64,000 bases of DNA from Lysobacter sp. BMK333-48F3 (GCF_019733395.1 NZ_JAIHOO010000001.1:4030501-4094500); one strand, 5' to 3'; shown: positions 1 to 11,983, counted from the first letter of the stretch. Translations and numbers: made by a program. The notes: generated from the letters alone by a model not told the origin.

Positions 1-221
1 GTGTTTGATCGATTGGAGCATAGGCTCTACCCCCTGGCAAGGCGCCGCCGCGGCGTCCGCGCGGACGTTGTCGGCGGTAGCGCGGACCTGTCAGGATCGT
101 AGTCGGATACGGCCGGGCGAACGGTCGTGCGATTCTCCGAAAGCCGGATTTCCCCGCCATGCGCAACCGCCATGCCAGCCGCCCGACCGAGTTTCCGCCG
201 GCCCTGCCGGCGCCGGCGTCG
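1..221. other. Left-edge intergenic stretch
   Basis: No supportable gene is seen here. Open frames on both strands are GC-driven shadows with Arg/Ala/Pro-rich composition. The stretch presumably carries the promoter of the lipoprotein gene that follows, but no clear -35/-10 pair is visible. Confidence 0.4.
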
Positions 222-662
222 ATGCGCCGGCGCGCGCTGCTGCGCGGAGTCGCGCTGCTGGCGGTGGCGGCGCTGGCCGGCTGCGCCGAGCGCGCGCCCC
301 CGGAACAGCGCCTGCGCGAATCGATCGGGCGACTGCAGGCGGCGATCGACGCGCGCGACGCCAGCGCGATCGAAACCCAGCTCGCCGACGATTTCGTCGG
401 CCCCGAGGGCATGGACCGTGCCGGCGCGCGGCGCCTGGCGGTGGCCAGTTTCCTGCGCTATCGCAGCACCTGGGTCCGGATCGGCCAGGTCGACATCGAG
501 TTGCAGGAAGGCCACGCGCGGGTGCGGTTCGAGGCCGCGCTCGGCGGCGGCGCCGGCCAGCCCCTGCCGGAGGCCGCGCAGTGGTATTCGGTCAAGACCG
601 GCTGGCGCGAACAGGGCGGCGAATGGCGCATGACCTCGGCGCAGTGGCAGCCGCGATTGTGA
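222..662 (+). CDS. Small putative lipoprotein, NTF2/SnoaL-like
   Basis: The product is about 146 residues. It starts with Arg residues, a hydrophobic stretch and a lipobox (LAGC, Cys about residue 21), so it is probably a lipoprotein. The mature part (ESIGRLQAAIDARDAS..., a predicted long N-terminal helix and a C-terminal strand pattern ending in GEWRMTSAQW) resembles small cone-shaped NTF2-like domains. No catalytic residues can be named. I chose the ATG at 222 because it puts the signal sequence at the very N terminus. An in-frame ATG at 159 would add 21 Pro/Arg-rich residues and is less likely. Neither start has a strong ribosome-binding site. The gene is 104 bases upstream of the SWIM/MoxR operon, on the same strand; a functional link is not shown. 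Confidence 0.6.
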   Translation: MRRRALLRGVALLAVAALAGCAERAPPEQRLRESIGRLQAAIDARDASAIETQLADDFVGPEGMDRAGARRLAVASFLRYRSTWVRIGQVDIELQEGHARVRFEAALGGGAGQPLPEAAQWYSVKTGWREQGGEWRMTSAQWQPRL

Positions 663-766
663 CCGTCGGCCGGCCTGCGCGGCGACGCCGCGCTCTCGCC
701 GGGTGAGACCGCGCTCGGCTATTCTGCGCGACCGCAAGGACGATCGCCGGCCGGGGACCGGATCGA

Positions 767-2113
767 ATGGAATCAGCTTTGACCGCGGAGCAGGCGCTCG
801 CGCTCGCGCCCGACGCTTCTTCCGCGAAGGCCGCCACCGGATTGGCGTCGGCGACGCAATGGGCCAGCCTCGGCGGCGACGCCGAAGCGCTGTGGGGCGA
901 ATGCAAGGGCAGCGGCGCCAAGCCCTATCAGGCCCAGGTCGACCTGGCTGCGCTGGTCACCCGTTGCTCCTGCCCTAGCCGCAAGTTCCCCTGCAAGCAC
1001 GCCCTGGCGCTGTTGCTGATGCATGCGCGCGCCGCGATCCCGGCGGCGCAGCCGCGGCCGAGCTGGGTCGAGGAATGGCTGGCTTCGCGCCGCGACCGCG
1101 CGGTCAAGAAAGAACAGACCGCCGCCAAGGCCGCCGCGGCCCAGGCCGCCGACCCGGAAGCCGCCGCCGCGAGCGCGGCCAAGCGCGAGGCGGTGCGCTG
1201 GAAACGCATCGAGCAGGGCGGCGCCGAGTTGCAGCGCTGGATCGCCGATCAGTTCTGCCGCGGCCTGGCCTCGTTCGGCCCGGCCCAGCGCGGCGAGTGG
1301 CAGGCGATGGCCGCGCGGATGGTCGACGCCCAGGCGCCGGCGCTGGCGGGCCAGTTGCTGGCGGCGACCGAGGCGATGGGCGAGGGCCTGGAAGCGGCCG
1401 AACGGGTGATCGAACGCCTCGGCCTGCTGTGGCTGCTGGGCGAGGCGGTGAGCCGGCGCCAGCGCCTGGCGCCGGCGCGCCTGGCCGATGTGCGCACCGC
1501 GCTGGGCTGGGTCTACGACAAGGACGACCTGGCCGCCCTGGGCGAAACCGTCGCCGACCGCTGGCAGGTGCAGGGCCAGTGCATCGAAGAGCGCGAGGAC
1601 CGCCTGTTCGAGCGCCGGGTCTGGCTGCGCGGCGAAACCAGCGGCCGCGACGCGCTGCTGCACGATTACGCCTACGGCGGCCGCGGTTGGGAGCAACAGT
1701 GGCTGGACGGCCGCCGGATCGCCGCGACCCTGCGCTTCTTTCCGGGCAGCGTGCCGTTGCGCGCGCTGGTGCTGGAGCAGGGCGCCGGCGAAGCCGCGCC
1801 GCGCTGGTCGCAGGACGCGGCCGAGGCGATCGAGCGCGCGTCGCAGGCGTTCGCCGCCAATCCCTGGCTGGGCTATTGGCCGATGAGCCTGGACGCGGCG
1901 GTGCCGGTGCGCGATGGCGACGGCTGGCAGGCGCACACGCCGGCCGGCAGCCTGCGCCTGGCGCTGGCCGATGCGGCCGGTTGGCGGTTGCTCGCGCACA
2001 GCGGCGGCCGCGGCCTGAAATTGATGGGCGAGTGGGACGGCCGCGCGCTGCGCCCGCTCGCGGCCTGGCGCGAACGCGGCGACGAACTCGCCGGTTGGAT
2101 GGAGGCGGCATGA
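767..2113 (+). CDS. SWIM zinc-finger protein of MoxR/VWA operon
   Basis: The protein has 448 residues. A SWIM-type zinc finger is visible at residues 67-78: C67-x-C69, then C76-x-H78 (RCSCPSRKFPCKHALALLL), the CxCxnCxH signature. SWIM domains bind DNA or protein. Downstream is an Ala/Lys-rich helical linker (about 105-150) and a large unrecognised C-terminal region. It is the first gene of a five-gene run; its TGA overlaps the ATG of the next gene (ATGA), which points to translational coupling. In other high-GC bacteria SWIM proteins of this kind recur beside DUF5691, MoxR ATPase, DUF5682 and VWA genes. The role in the complex is unknown; substrate or nucleic-acid recognition is inferred only from the finger. 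Confidence 0.85.
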   Translation: MESALTAEQALALAPDASSAKAATGLASATQWASLGGDAEALWGECKGSGAKPYQAQVDLAALVTRCSCPSRKFPCKHALALLLMHARAAIPAAQPRPSWVEEWLASRRDRAVKKEQTAAKAAAAQAADPEAAAASAAKREAVRWKRIEQGGAELQRWIADQFCRGLASFGPAQRGEWQAMAARMVDAQAPALAGQLLAATEAMGEGLEAAERVIERLGLLWLLGEAVSRRQRLAPARLADVRTALGWVYDKDDLAALGETVADRWQVQGQCIEEREDRLFERRVWLRGETSGRDALLHDYAYGGRGWEQQWLDGRRIAATLRFFPGSVPLRALVLEQGAGEAAPRWSQDAAEAIERASQAFAANPWLGYWPMSLDAAVPVRDGDGWQAHTPAGSLRLALADAAGWRLLAHSGGRGLKLMGEWDGRALRPLAAWRERGDELAGWMEAA

Positions 2114-3615
2114 GCGCGCAATGGATCAAGCCGGCGCTGATCGGCGTCGACGGCGCCCGTCCGGTCGCGTTCGGCGCGCCGGTCGACGAGTTGCTGCAGG
2201 CCTGCGCCGACGACGACGCGGCGGTGCGCTACGCCCGCGGCGCGGCGGCGATGGCCGCGTGCCGGCGCGCGGCGGTGGATACCGTGGCCGCGGCGCCGCT
2301 GCCGGCCGGCGCGGCCGACGATGTCTCGGCGCTGGCCGAGGATCAGCCGCTGGCCGCAGCGCTGCGGACGATCTTCCGCGACGGCGGCGAGCGCCTGCAG
2401 CACGAAGCCTGCCTGCGCTTGCAGGCGCTGGACCGGCGCTTGCCGCCCAGCGCCGTGGCGGCGGCGCTGGCCGCCGGCCAGCGCTCGACCCGCCTGCGCG
2501 GCGCGTTGCTGCCGGTGCTCGGCGAGCGCGGCCGCTGGTTGGCCGGGTTGAACCCGGATTGGGCCTATGCCGGCGGCGGCGATGCCGCGGCGGCGGCGGA
2601 CGGCGACGACCCGGCCCGGTTGTGGCAGGAGGGCAGTTTCGAACAGCGCCTGCAGCTGTTGCGCACGGTGCGCGCGGGCGATCCCGGCGTCGCGCGCGGG
2701 ATGCTGCAGCAACAGCTCGGCGAATTGCCGGCGAAGGAGCGCGCCGAGTTCGCCGCGGCGCTCGAGGTCGGCCTGTCGGCGGACGACGAAGCCTTGCTCG
2801 CCGGCCTGCTCAAGGACCGCGGCCGCGACGTGCGGCGGATCGCCGCCGGCCTGCTGGCGCGGCTGCCGCAATCGGCGCACGCGCTACGCCTGCTGGCCTG
2901 GCTGGCGCCGCTGGTGACCCAGGAGCGCGCCTTGCTGGTCAAGCGCTGGGTCGTGGAGGCGCCGCAGGCGGCCGATCCGGACTGGGCCGGCGCGGCGATC
3001 GAGAGCGCGCGCCCGCAGCACGACGCGTTGGGCGAACGCGCCTGGTGGCTGTACCAGCTGACCCGGCAGGCGCCGCTGGCCTGGTGGTGCGCGCACACCG
3101 GCATGAGCGCGGCGCAGTGTCTGGCCTGGGCCGAAAAGAGCGACTGGAAGGCGGCGCTGCAGCGCGGCTGGCTGGAGCGGGTAGGGGCGCAGGATCCGGA
3201 CTGGATCGTGGCCATGCTCGAAGCGCCCGGGCGCGCGTTCCAGGGCGAGCACGCGCGCCTGCTGGCGATGCTGCCGGCGGCCGAGCGCGTGCGCCACTGG
3301 CCGCGCAGCTTCGAGCAGCTGTGGCGGCACAACCGCCACGACGAGGTGATCGATTCCTGCGCGCCGGGGCAGAGCCTGCCGGCCGACTACTCGCGAGCGA
3401 TCGTCGAGGGCCTGTACGAGACGGTCGAGCGCGACCGCCTGCGCCACGACTGGAACCTGCGCCCGGTGATCCAGTCGCTGGTCGAGGTGCTGCATCCGCA
3501 GGCGTTGCGCGAATGGCGCGCGCTGCCGCGCAGCGCCGACGAGACCGCGGCGATGAGCGAATGCCTGCTCGCGGTCGAACGCACCGTCGCGCTGCGTCGC
3601 CTGCTTCACGCCTGA
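2110..3615 (+). CDS. DUF5691-like helical protein
   Basis: The protein has 501 residues. The ATG overlaps the stop of the SWIM gene. The sequence is Leu/Ala-rich and built of short amphipathic helices (for example FEQRLQLLRTVRAGDPGVAR, then LLARLPQSAHALRLLAWLAP), which suggests a HEAT- or TPR-like alpha-solenoid. No catalytic motif is seen. I assign it to the DUF5691 type from memory of the family and from gene order, because DUF5691 proteins sit between SWIM and MoxR genes in this conserved cluster. A scaffold or adaptor role for the ATPase/VWA pair is inferred. Ending at 3615, it leaves 101 bases before the MoxR gene, so an internal promoter is possible. Confidence 0.75.
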   Translation: MSAQWIKPALIGVDGARPVAFGAPVDELLQACADDDAAVRYARGAAAMAACRRAAVDTVAAAPLPAGAADDVSALAEDQPLAAALRTIFRDGGERLQHEACLRLQALDRRLPPSAVAAALAAGQRSTRLRGALLPVLGERGRWLAGLNPDWAYAGGGDAAAAADGDDPARLWQEGSFEQRLQLLRTVRAGDPGVARGMLQQQLGELPAKERAEFAAALEVGLSADDEALLAGLLKDRGRDVRRIAAGLLARLPQSAHALRLLAWLAPLVTQERALLVKRWVVEAPQAADPDWAGAAIESARPQHDALGERAWWLYQLTRQAPLAWWCAHTGMSAAQCLAWAEKSDWKAALQRGWLERVGAQDPDWIVAMLEAPGRAFQGEHARLLAMLPAAERVRHWPRSFEQLWRHNRHDEVIDSCAPGQSLPADYSRAIVEGLYETVERDRLRHDWNLRPVIQSLVEVLHPQALREWRALPRSADETAAMSECLLAVERTVALRRLLHA

Positions 3616-3716
3616 TACGTCCGATAGCCCGATAGCCGATAGCCCGATACGCCCAGCCCGCCGGGTTGGGCCGCTTTCTTCCTTACGCATCACGTACCGA
3701 ATTCTGGGGAGTTCCG

Positions 3717-4799
3717 ATGAGCACCGCCGTCCTGCGCCAACACGCCGAGCACCAATATGCCGAAGAACTCGAACAACTGGCCAAGGCCGACGACCGCCAG
3801 CGCCCGGCCAACTGGAAACTGTCGCCGTGGGCGGTGGTGACCTATCTGATCGGCGGCAAGCTCGACAACGGTTTCGAGATCAGCGCCAAGTACATCGGCA
3901 ACCGCCGGTTGATGGAGATCGCGGTGGCGACCGTCGCCACCGACCGCGCGCTGTTGCTGTTCGGCGTGCCGGGCACGGCCAAGTCCTGGGTCTCCGAGCA
4001 CCTCAGCGCGGCGATCAGCGGCGACTCGACGATGCTGATCCAGGGCACCGCCGGCACCAGCGAAGAGCAGATCCGCTACGGCTGGAACTACGCCCAGTTG
4101 CTGGCCCACGGCCCGAGCGAGAATGCGCTGGTGCCCAGTCCGCTGATGAACGCGATGAAGCTGGGCAAGATCGCCCGGGTCGAGGAGCTGACCCGCATCC
4201 CCGCCGACGTCCAGGACACCCTGATCACCGTGCTCTCGGAAAAGACCCTGCCGGTGCCCGAACTGGGCAGCGAAGTGCAGGCGACCCGCGGCTTCAGCGT
4301 GATCGCCACCGCCAACAACCGCGACAAGGGCGTCAACGAACTGTCCAGCGCGCTCAAGCGCCGCTTCAACACGGTGATCCTGCCGGTGCCGTCCAGCGAG
4401 CAGGAGGAGATCTCGATCGTGGTCAAGCGCGTGCACGAACTCGGCCGCGCCCTGGAACTGCCGGCCGAGCCGCCGGCGCTGAAGGAAGTGGCGCGGATCG
4501 TGCGCATCTTCCGCGAACTGCGCAACGGCCAGACCGAAGACGGCAAGTCCAAGCTCAAGTCGCCCAGCTCGACCCTGTCCACCGCCGAGGCGATCTCGGT
4601 GATCAACAACGGCATGGCCCTGGCCGGGCATTTCGGCGACGGCGTGCTGCGTCCGGCCGACATGGCCGCGGGCATGATCGGCGCGGTGATCAAGGACCCG
4701 GTGCAGGACCAGGTGGTGTGGACGGAGTATCTGGAAACGGTGGTCAAGGAACGCTCGGACTGGAAGGACCTGTACCGCGCCTTCCGCGAACAGCTCTGA
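3717..4799 (+). CDS. MoxR-type AAA+ ATPase
   Basis: The protein has 360 residues. The Walker A loop is GVPGTAKS (residues 83-90), the GxxGxAKS variant seen in some MoxR-family AAA+ proteins. A Walker B/ARVEEL segment and a sensor-1 region with FSVIATANNRD follow, then an arginine-finger region (SSALKRRFNTV). MoxR ATPases work as chaperones or remodellers with VWA-domain partners, as in RavA-ViaA and CbbQ-CbbO. The start at 3717 is preceded by GGGGAG at good spacing; the frame is open 17 codons further upstream but without an RBS. Only 7 bases separate it from the DUF5682-like gene, so they are very probably co-transcribed. Confidence 0.9.
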   Translation: MSTAVLRQHAEHQYAEELEQLAKADDRQRPANWKLSPWAVVTYLIGGKLDNGFEISAKYIGNRRLMEIAVATVATDRALLLFGVPGTAKSWVSEHLSAAISGDSTMLIQGTAGTSEEQIRYGWNYAQLLAHGPSENALVPSPLMNAMKLGKIARVEELTRIPADVQDTLITVLSEKTLPVPELGSEVQATRGFSVIATANNRDKGVNELSSALKRRFNTVILPVPSSEQEEISIVVKRVHELGRALELPAEPPALKEVARIVRIFRELRNGQTEDGKSKLKSPSSTLSTAEAISVINNGMALAGHFGDGVLRPADMAAGMIGAVIKDPVQDQVVWTEYLETVVKERSDWKDLYRAFREQL

Positions 4800-4806
4800 G
4801 CCGGCC

Positions 4807-7242
4807 ATGAGCGGTCCGGTCAGCTATTTCGGCATCCGCCACCACGGCCCGGGCTGCGCGCGCAGCCTGCGCCGGAGCCTGGACGCATTGCAGCCGGACT
4901 GCGTGCTGATCGAAGGCCCGGCCGGCAGCGAAGCCTTGATCGAGCATCTGCGCGATCCGCAACTGCAGCCGCCGGTGGCGCTGCTGTCCCACGGCGTCGA
5001 CGATCCGCAACTGGCGGTGTTCCATCCGTTCGCCGAGTTCTCGCCGGAATGGCAGGCGATGCGCTGGGCGGTCGAACACGCCGTGCCGGTGCGTTTCATC
5101 GACGTGCCGGCCGGCGCCAGCCTGGCCTGGCAAGCGCAGGAGCGCGCACGCCGCGGCGGTACGGCGGACGCAGCGCCGGGCGAAGGGAACGATGAGGCGG
5201 AGAGCGGCACCGAGAACGACGCCGGCCACGAAGCCGTCCACCAAGCCGCGGCGGATCCGGCGCCGGCCGCTCTGGCCGACGATGCGGCCCAGGCCGCGGC
5301 TGCGCAGGAGGCCATCGACGCGGCCGCGGACGGTTCGGCCGCGGCGCCGCCCGCCGAGCCCGCCGCGCCGGCCCGGCACCGCGACCCGCTGGACTGGCTG
5401 GCCCAGGCCGCCGGCTACGCCGACGGCGAGAGCTGGTGGAACCATATGGTCGAGGAGCGCGGCGACGGCGCCGATCTGTTCGAGGCGATCGGCGCGGCGA
5501 TGACCGAACTGCGCGAGCAGGCCGGGCTGGACAACGGCTTGGACGCGCGCCAGGAAGCCTTGCGCGAGGCGCACATGCGCGCCGGCGTGCGCGAGGCGGT
5601 CAAGCAGGGGCATCAGCGCATCGCCGTGGTCTGCGGCGCCTGGCACGTGCCGGCGCTGGTCGCCAAGACCTCGGCGGCGGCCGACAAGACCCTGCTCAAG
5701 GACCTGCCGAAATTGAAGGCGGCGGCGACCTGGGTGCCGTGGACCTATCGCCACCTCAGCAGCGCCAGCGGCTACGGCGCCGGCATCGACGCGCCGGGCT
5801 GGTACGAACACCTGTGGCTGCACGGCGACGGCCCGCGCGCGGTGGGCTGGTTCGCGCGGGTGGCGCGAGTGCTGCGCGAACACGGGCTGGACTGCTCCTC
5901 GGCGCATCTGATCGAAGCCGCACGCCTGGCCGACACCCTGGCGGCCTTGCGCGAGCGGCCGGCGCCGAGCCTGGAGGAGCTCAACGAAGCCAGCCTGAGC
6001 ATCCTGTGCAACGGCGACGATGCGCCGATGCGCCTGATCGAGCAGGCGCTGATGATCGGCGAACGCCTGGGCCAGGTGCCCGAGGCGGTGCCGACCGTGC
6101 CGCTGCAGCGCGACCTGGAAGCGCAGCGCAAGCGCCTGCGGCTCAAGCCGGAGACCTTGAGCAAGGCGCTGGAACTGGACCTGCGCAACGACACCGACCT
6201 GCAGCGCAGCCAGTTGCTGCATCGCCTGCTGCTGCTCGACATCGGCTGGGGCCGGCTCGGCGGCGCCGGCCGCTCCTCGCGCGGCAGCTTCCGCGAAGTC
6301 TGGGAGCTGGCCTGGCAACCCGGATTCGAGATCGACCTGGTCGTCGCCAGCCGCTACGGCCAGAGCGTCGAGCAGGCCGCGACCGCGCGCGCGATCGAGC
6401 AGGCGCGCCAGGCCGAGCGCCTGCCGGCCTTGTCGGCGTTGATCGATCGGGTGCTGCTGGCGAACCTGGCCCAGGCGGTGGAAGCCGTCGCCGAACAACT
6501 GCAGGCGCGCGCAGCCACCGACAGCGATCCCTTGTCCCTGCTCGCGGCGCTGCCGCCGCTGGCCAACGTGCAGCGCTACGGCAACGTGCGCAACACCGAC
6601 GCGGCCCAGGTGCGCAGCCTGTTCGACGGCATTCTGGCCCGCGCCTGCATCGGCCTGGGCCTGGCGGTGTGCGGCCTGGACGAAGAGGCGGCCGAAGCCG
6701 CGCGCGAGGTCGTGCTGGGCGCCGACCGCGCAGTCGAACTGCGCGAAGACCCGGCGCAGACCGAGGCCTGGCGACGCAGCCTGGGCCTGGTCGCGCGCTC
6801 GCACAGCGCCGCGCCCTTGCTGCGCGGCCTGTGCACGCGGCTGCTGTTCGACGCCGGCGGCTTCGACGGCGCTTCGGTCGCGGACGAACTCGGGCTCAAT
6901 CTGTCGCTCGGCGCCGAGCCGCTGCAGGCGGCGCAGTGGCTGGACGGTTTCCTCAACCGCAACGCCGCCGTGCTGCTGCACGACGACGCGGTGTGGTCGC
7001 TGATCGACGCTTGGGTGTCCGGGCTCGGCCACGAGCACTTCCTGCGCGTGGTGCCGCTGTTGCGGCGCAGCTTCGCCCGCTTCGAGGCCGCCGACCGGCG
7101 CGATCTCGGCCAGCGGGTCGAGCGGCCGCCGGGGCAGGCGCGGGCGACCGCTCCGGCGCCGGCCTGGAACGGCGAGCGCGCCGCGCGCGCCTTGCCGCTG
7201 TTGCGCGAACTGTTCGGCCTGGAGGCCGTGGAGATCCGATGA
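4807..7242 (+). CDS. DUF5682-like protein, possible TraB/ChaN-like fold
   Basis: The protein has 811 residues. The N terminus has YFGIRHHGPG (7-16) and VLIEGP (33-38); much later comes VVCGAWHVPAL (about 274-284). A Gly-x-His, acidic, Gly-x-His arrangement of this kind is what the TraB/Tiki/ChaN/EreA superfamily shows, so an enzyme-like N-terminal domain is inferred. Between the two halves (about 117-195) lies an Ala/Glu/Asp-rich low-complexity insert. The C-terminal half is helical. I assign DUF5682 from memory of the family and from context beside MoxR and VWA. Its TGA overlaps the ATG of the VWA gene. Substrate unknown. Confidence 0.8.
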   Translation: MSGPVSYFGIRHHGPGCARSLRRSLDALQPDCVLIEGPAGSEALIEHLRDPQLQPPVALLSHGVDDPQLAVFHPFAEFSPEWQAMRWAVEHAVPVRFIDVPAGASLAWQAQERARRGGTADAAPGEGNDEAESGTENDAGHEAVHQAAADPAPAALADDAAQAAAAQEAIDAAADGSAAAPPAEPAAPARHRDPLDWLAQAAGYADGESWWNHMVEERGDGADLFEAIGAAMTELREQAGLDNGLDARQEALREAHMRAGVREAVKQGHQRIAVVCGAWHVPALVAKTSAAADKTLLKDLPKLKAAATWVPWTYRHLSSASGYGAGIDAPGWYEHLWLHGDGPRAVGWFARVARVLREHGLDCSSAHLIEAARLADTLAALRERPAPSLEELNEASLSILCNGDDAPMRLIEQALMIGERLGQVPEAVPTVPLQRDLEAQRKRLRLKPETLSKALELDLRNDTDLQRSQLLHRLLLLDIGWGRLGGAGRSSRGSFREVWELAWQPGFEIDLVVASRYGQSVEQAATARAIEQARQAERLPALSALIDRVLLANLAQAVEAVAEQLQARAATDSDPLSLLAALPPLANVQRYGNVRNTDAAQVRSLFDGILARACIGLGLAVCGLDEEAAEAAREVVLGADRAVELREDPAQTEAWRRSLGLVARSHSAAPLLRGLCTRLLFDAGGFDGASVADELGLNLSLGAEPLQAAQWLDGFLNRNAAVLLHDDAVWSLIDAWVSGLGHEHFLRVVPLLRRSFARFEAADRRDLGQRVERPPGQARATAPAPAWNGERAARALPLLRELFGLEAVEIR

Positions 7243-8492
7243 ACATGTCGATGGTCACGCCGATGAGCACGCCGATGAGCGCGGACCTGCAAACCCCGGC
7301 CGCGACCGCGGCCAGCGACGAGGCGGCGACGCCGAGCAGCCGCGCCGAGCGCTGGCGCATGATCCTGGGCAGCGAGTCGCAGGACAGCTGCGGCGCGCCC
7401 GGCGCCGGATTGGCGGCGATGGAGGCCGCGCTGGCGGCGTTGTACGAACCCGCCGGTCCGGGCGGCTTGAGCCGGCGCGGCGGCCGCGGCGGCTCGGCAC
7501 CGAACGTGGCGCGATGGCTCGGCGACATCCGCAAGTATTTCCCGACCAGCGTGGTCCAGGTCATGCAGCGCGATGCGCTGCAGCGTCTGAACCTGCGCCA
7601 GATGCTGCTGGAAAAGGAAATGCTCGAAGGCCTGCAGCCCGACGTGCACATGGTCGCCAACCTGGTCTCGCTGTCGGGGGTGATTCCGGCCGAAACCAAG
7701 CAGACCGCGCGCCTGGTGGTGCGCAAGGTGGTCGAAGAGCTGATGCGCAAGCTGGAAGAACCGATGCGTTCGGCGGTGACCGGCGCGCTGGACCGGGCGC
7801 GCCGTTCGCGCCGGCCGCGCCATGCCGAGATCGACTGGAACCGCACCATCCGCGCCAATCTCAAGCATTGGCAGGCCAGCCACAACACCCTCGTGCCGCA
7901 GCAGCTGATCGGCTACGGCCGCAAGTCGCGCCGGCCGCAGCGCGAGGTGACGCTGTGCATCGACCAGAGCGGCTCGATGGCCGCGTCGGTGGTGTATTCG
8001 AGCATCTTCGGCGCGGTGATGGCCTCGCTGCCGGCGGTGGCGACCCGGCTGGTGGTGTTCGACACCGCCGTGGTCGACATGACCGAGCAACTGGACGATC
8101 CGGTCGACCTGCTGTTCGGCGTGCAGCTCGGCGGCGGCACCGACATCCACGGCGCGGTCGGTTACTGCCAGAGCCTGATCCGCGAACCGCGCAACAGCAT
8201 CCTGGTGCTGATCTCCGACCTGTACGAGGGCGGGGTGGAGACGCGCCTGCTGGCGCGGGCGCAGGAACTGGTCGAGGCCGGGGTGCAGTTCATCGTCCTG
8301 CTCGCGCTCAGCGACGAAGGCCGCCCGGCCTACGACCAGGCGCTGGCGGCCAAGCTCGCCGCGCTCGGCGTGCCGTCCTTCGCCTGCACTCCCGACGCCT
8401 TCCCGGGCTTGATGGCGGCGGCGATCCGCCGCGACGACATCGCCCAGTGGGCCTCGGGCAACGGCCTGGTGCCGACGTCGCCGGCGCGGTGA
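7239..8492 (+). CDS. VWA-domain protein, MoxR partner
   Basis: The protein has 417 residues. A von Willebrand A domain fills the C-terminal half. The MIDAS motif D-x-S-x-S is visible as DQSGSM at residues 242-247, and the conserved Thr/Asp positions follow (LGGGTDIHGAV, then ISDLYEGG). The N terminus is Met/Ser/Thr-rich and probably disordered; the middle (about 90-220) is helical and basic. VWA proteins in such operons bind a metal and pair with the MoxR ATPase. The ATG overlaps the previous stop (ATGA). It is the last gene of the operon; a repeat-rich intergenic region follows. Several in-frame ATGs occur within the first 14 codons, so the exact start is uncertain. Confidence 0.9.
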   Translation: MNMSMVTPMSTPMSADLQTPAATAASDEAATPSSRAERWRMILGSESQDSCGAPGAGLAAMEAALAALYEPAGPGGLSRRGGRGGSAPNVARWLGDIRKYFPTSVVQVMQRDALQRLNLRQMLLEKEMLEGLQPDVHMVANLVSLSGVIPAETKQTARLVVRKVVEELMRKLEEPMRSAVTGALDRARRSRRPRHAEIDWNRTIRANLKHWQASHNTLVPQQLIGYGRKSRRPQREVTLCIDQSGSMAASVVYSSIFGAVMASLPAVATRLVVFDTAVVDMTEQLDDPVDLLFGVQLGGGTDIHGAVGYCQSLIREPRNSILVLISDLYEGGVETRLLARAQELVEAGVQFIVLLALSDEGRPAYDQALAAKLAALGVPSFACTPDAFPGLMAAAIRRDDIAQWASGNGLVPTSPAR

Positions 8493-8945
8493 GGTCGGGC
8501 GCGAAACCTCCTCCGGGTAGGAGCGGCGCCCCACGGGATTTCCTCCGGTCATAAGCCGCGACTGCGTGGCCGCGATGACGCCCCCGGTAACCCGAGGATT
8601 CTCCGACTGTAGGAGCGGCGTGAGCCGCGACATCCGCAGCGGTGGACGCAAGCGCTGTTGCCGCAGTTCGGATTCGATACGGGTGGCTGCCGCAATAATC
8701 GCGATGCCATTGCGGCCCTGCCGATCGACCGGGCTTCGGACAGCCCGCTTTCGTTCACCGTTACGCTTGTCGCGGCTCACGCCGCTCCTACAAGAGCCGG
8801 GTAGTCCCTTCTCCCGCTTGCGGGAGAAGGTGCCCCGAAGGGGCGGATGAGGGCGCCGGGCGGCGGCAGGCCCTCACCCCAACCCCTCTCCCGCAAGCGG
8901 GATAGGGGCTCGAAACGGCCGGGCTTCCGTCCGGTCAGGAGCCCG
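8493..8945. repeat. Intergenic region with REP-like palindromes
   Basis: No gene is seen in these 450 bases. They hold an expanded copy of the REP-like element at 8517-8561 (GTAGGAGCGGCGC, a 23-base insert, AAGCCGCGAC). An inverted pair of simple copies lies at 8608-8631 and 8769-8792. A different inverted repeat lies at 8807-8908 (CTCCCGCTTGCGGGAG and CTCCCGCAAGCGGGA). The VWA operon and acnA converge here, so the structures could serve as terminators or transcript-end stabilisers. Confidence 0.75.
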
Positions 8946-11732
<2,787 letters not shown>

Positions 11733-11834
11733 GTCGTTGGAGCTCCTTGATGCGGCTGGCGTGCGTGGGGGCACGGCACGGTGGCTGGCGAGGCGCCGCT
11801 CGACCCTGCGGTCGGGCGTGGCGCCGATTATCGC

Positions 11835-11863
11835 TTTATCGGGTTCAGGTAGCGTGCAGACAA
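11835..11863 (-). promoter_or_regulatory. Candidate sigma70 promoter of acnA
   Basis: On the minus strand TTGTCT is followed after 17 bases by GATAAA. Each hexamer matches the consensus at four of six positions. A transcript would have a 5' leader of roughly 95 bases before acnA. This is pattern matching only. Confidence 0.35.
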
Positions 11864-11954
11864 TGGTCTAAGCGGACTACAGCGTTCCGCCGCAAGCGTA
11901 TGGACGGATCGCGCAAAGCCTTGCCCGGCGGGGCCGGGCGCGATCCGGGCCGCG

Positions 11955-11983
11955 TTGCCCGCAGGCGCCTTTGAAGGCAAAAT
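11955..11983 (+). promoter_or_regulatory. Candidate sigma70 promoter of acnB
   Basis: TTGCCC and CAAAAT are separated by 17 bases in the 382-base region between the two aconitase genes. This would give acnB a leader of about 125 bases. The rest of the divergent region shows no gene. Confidence 0.3.
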
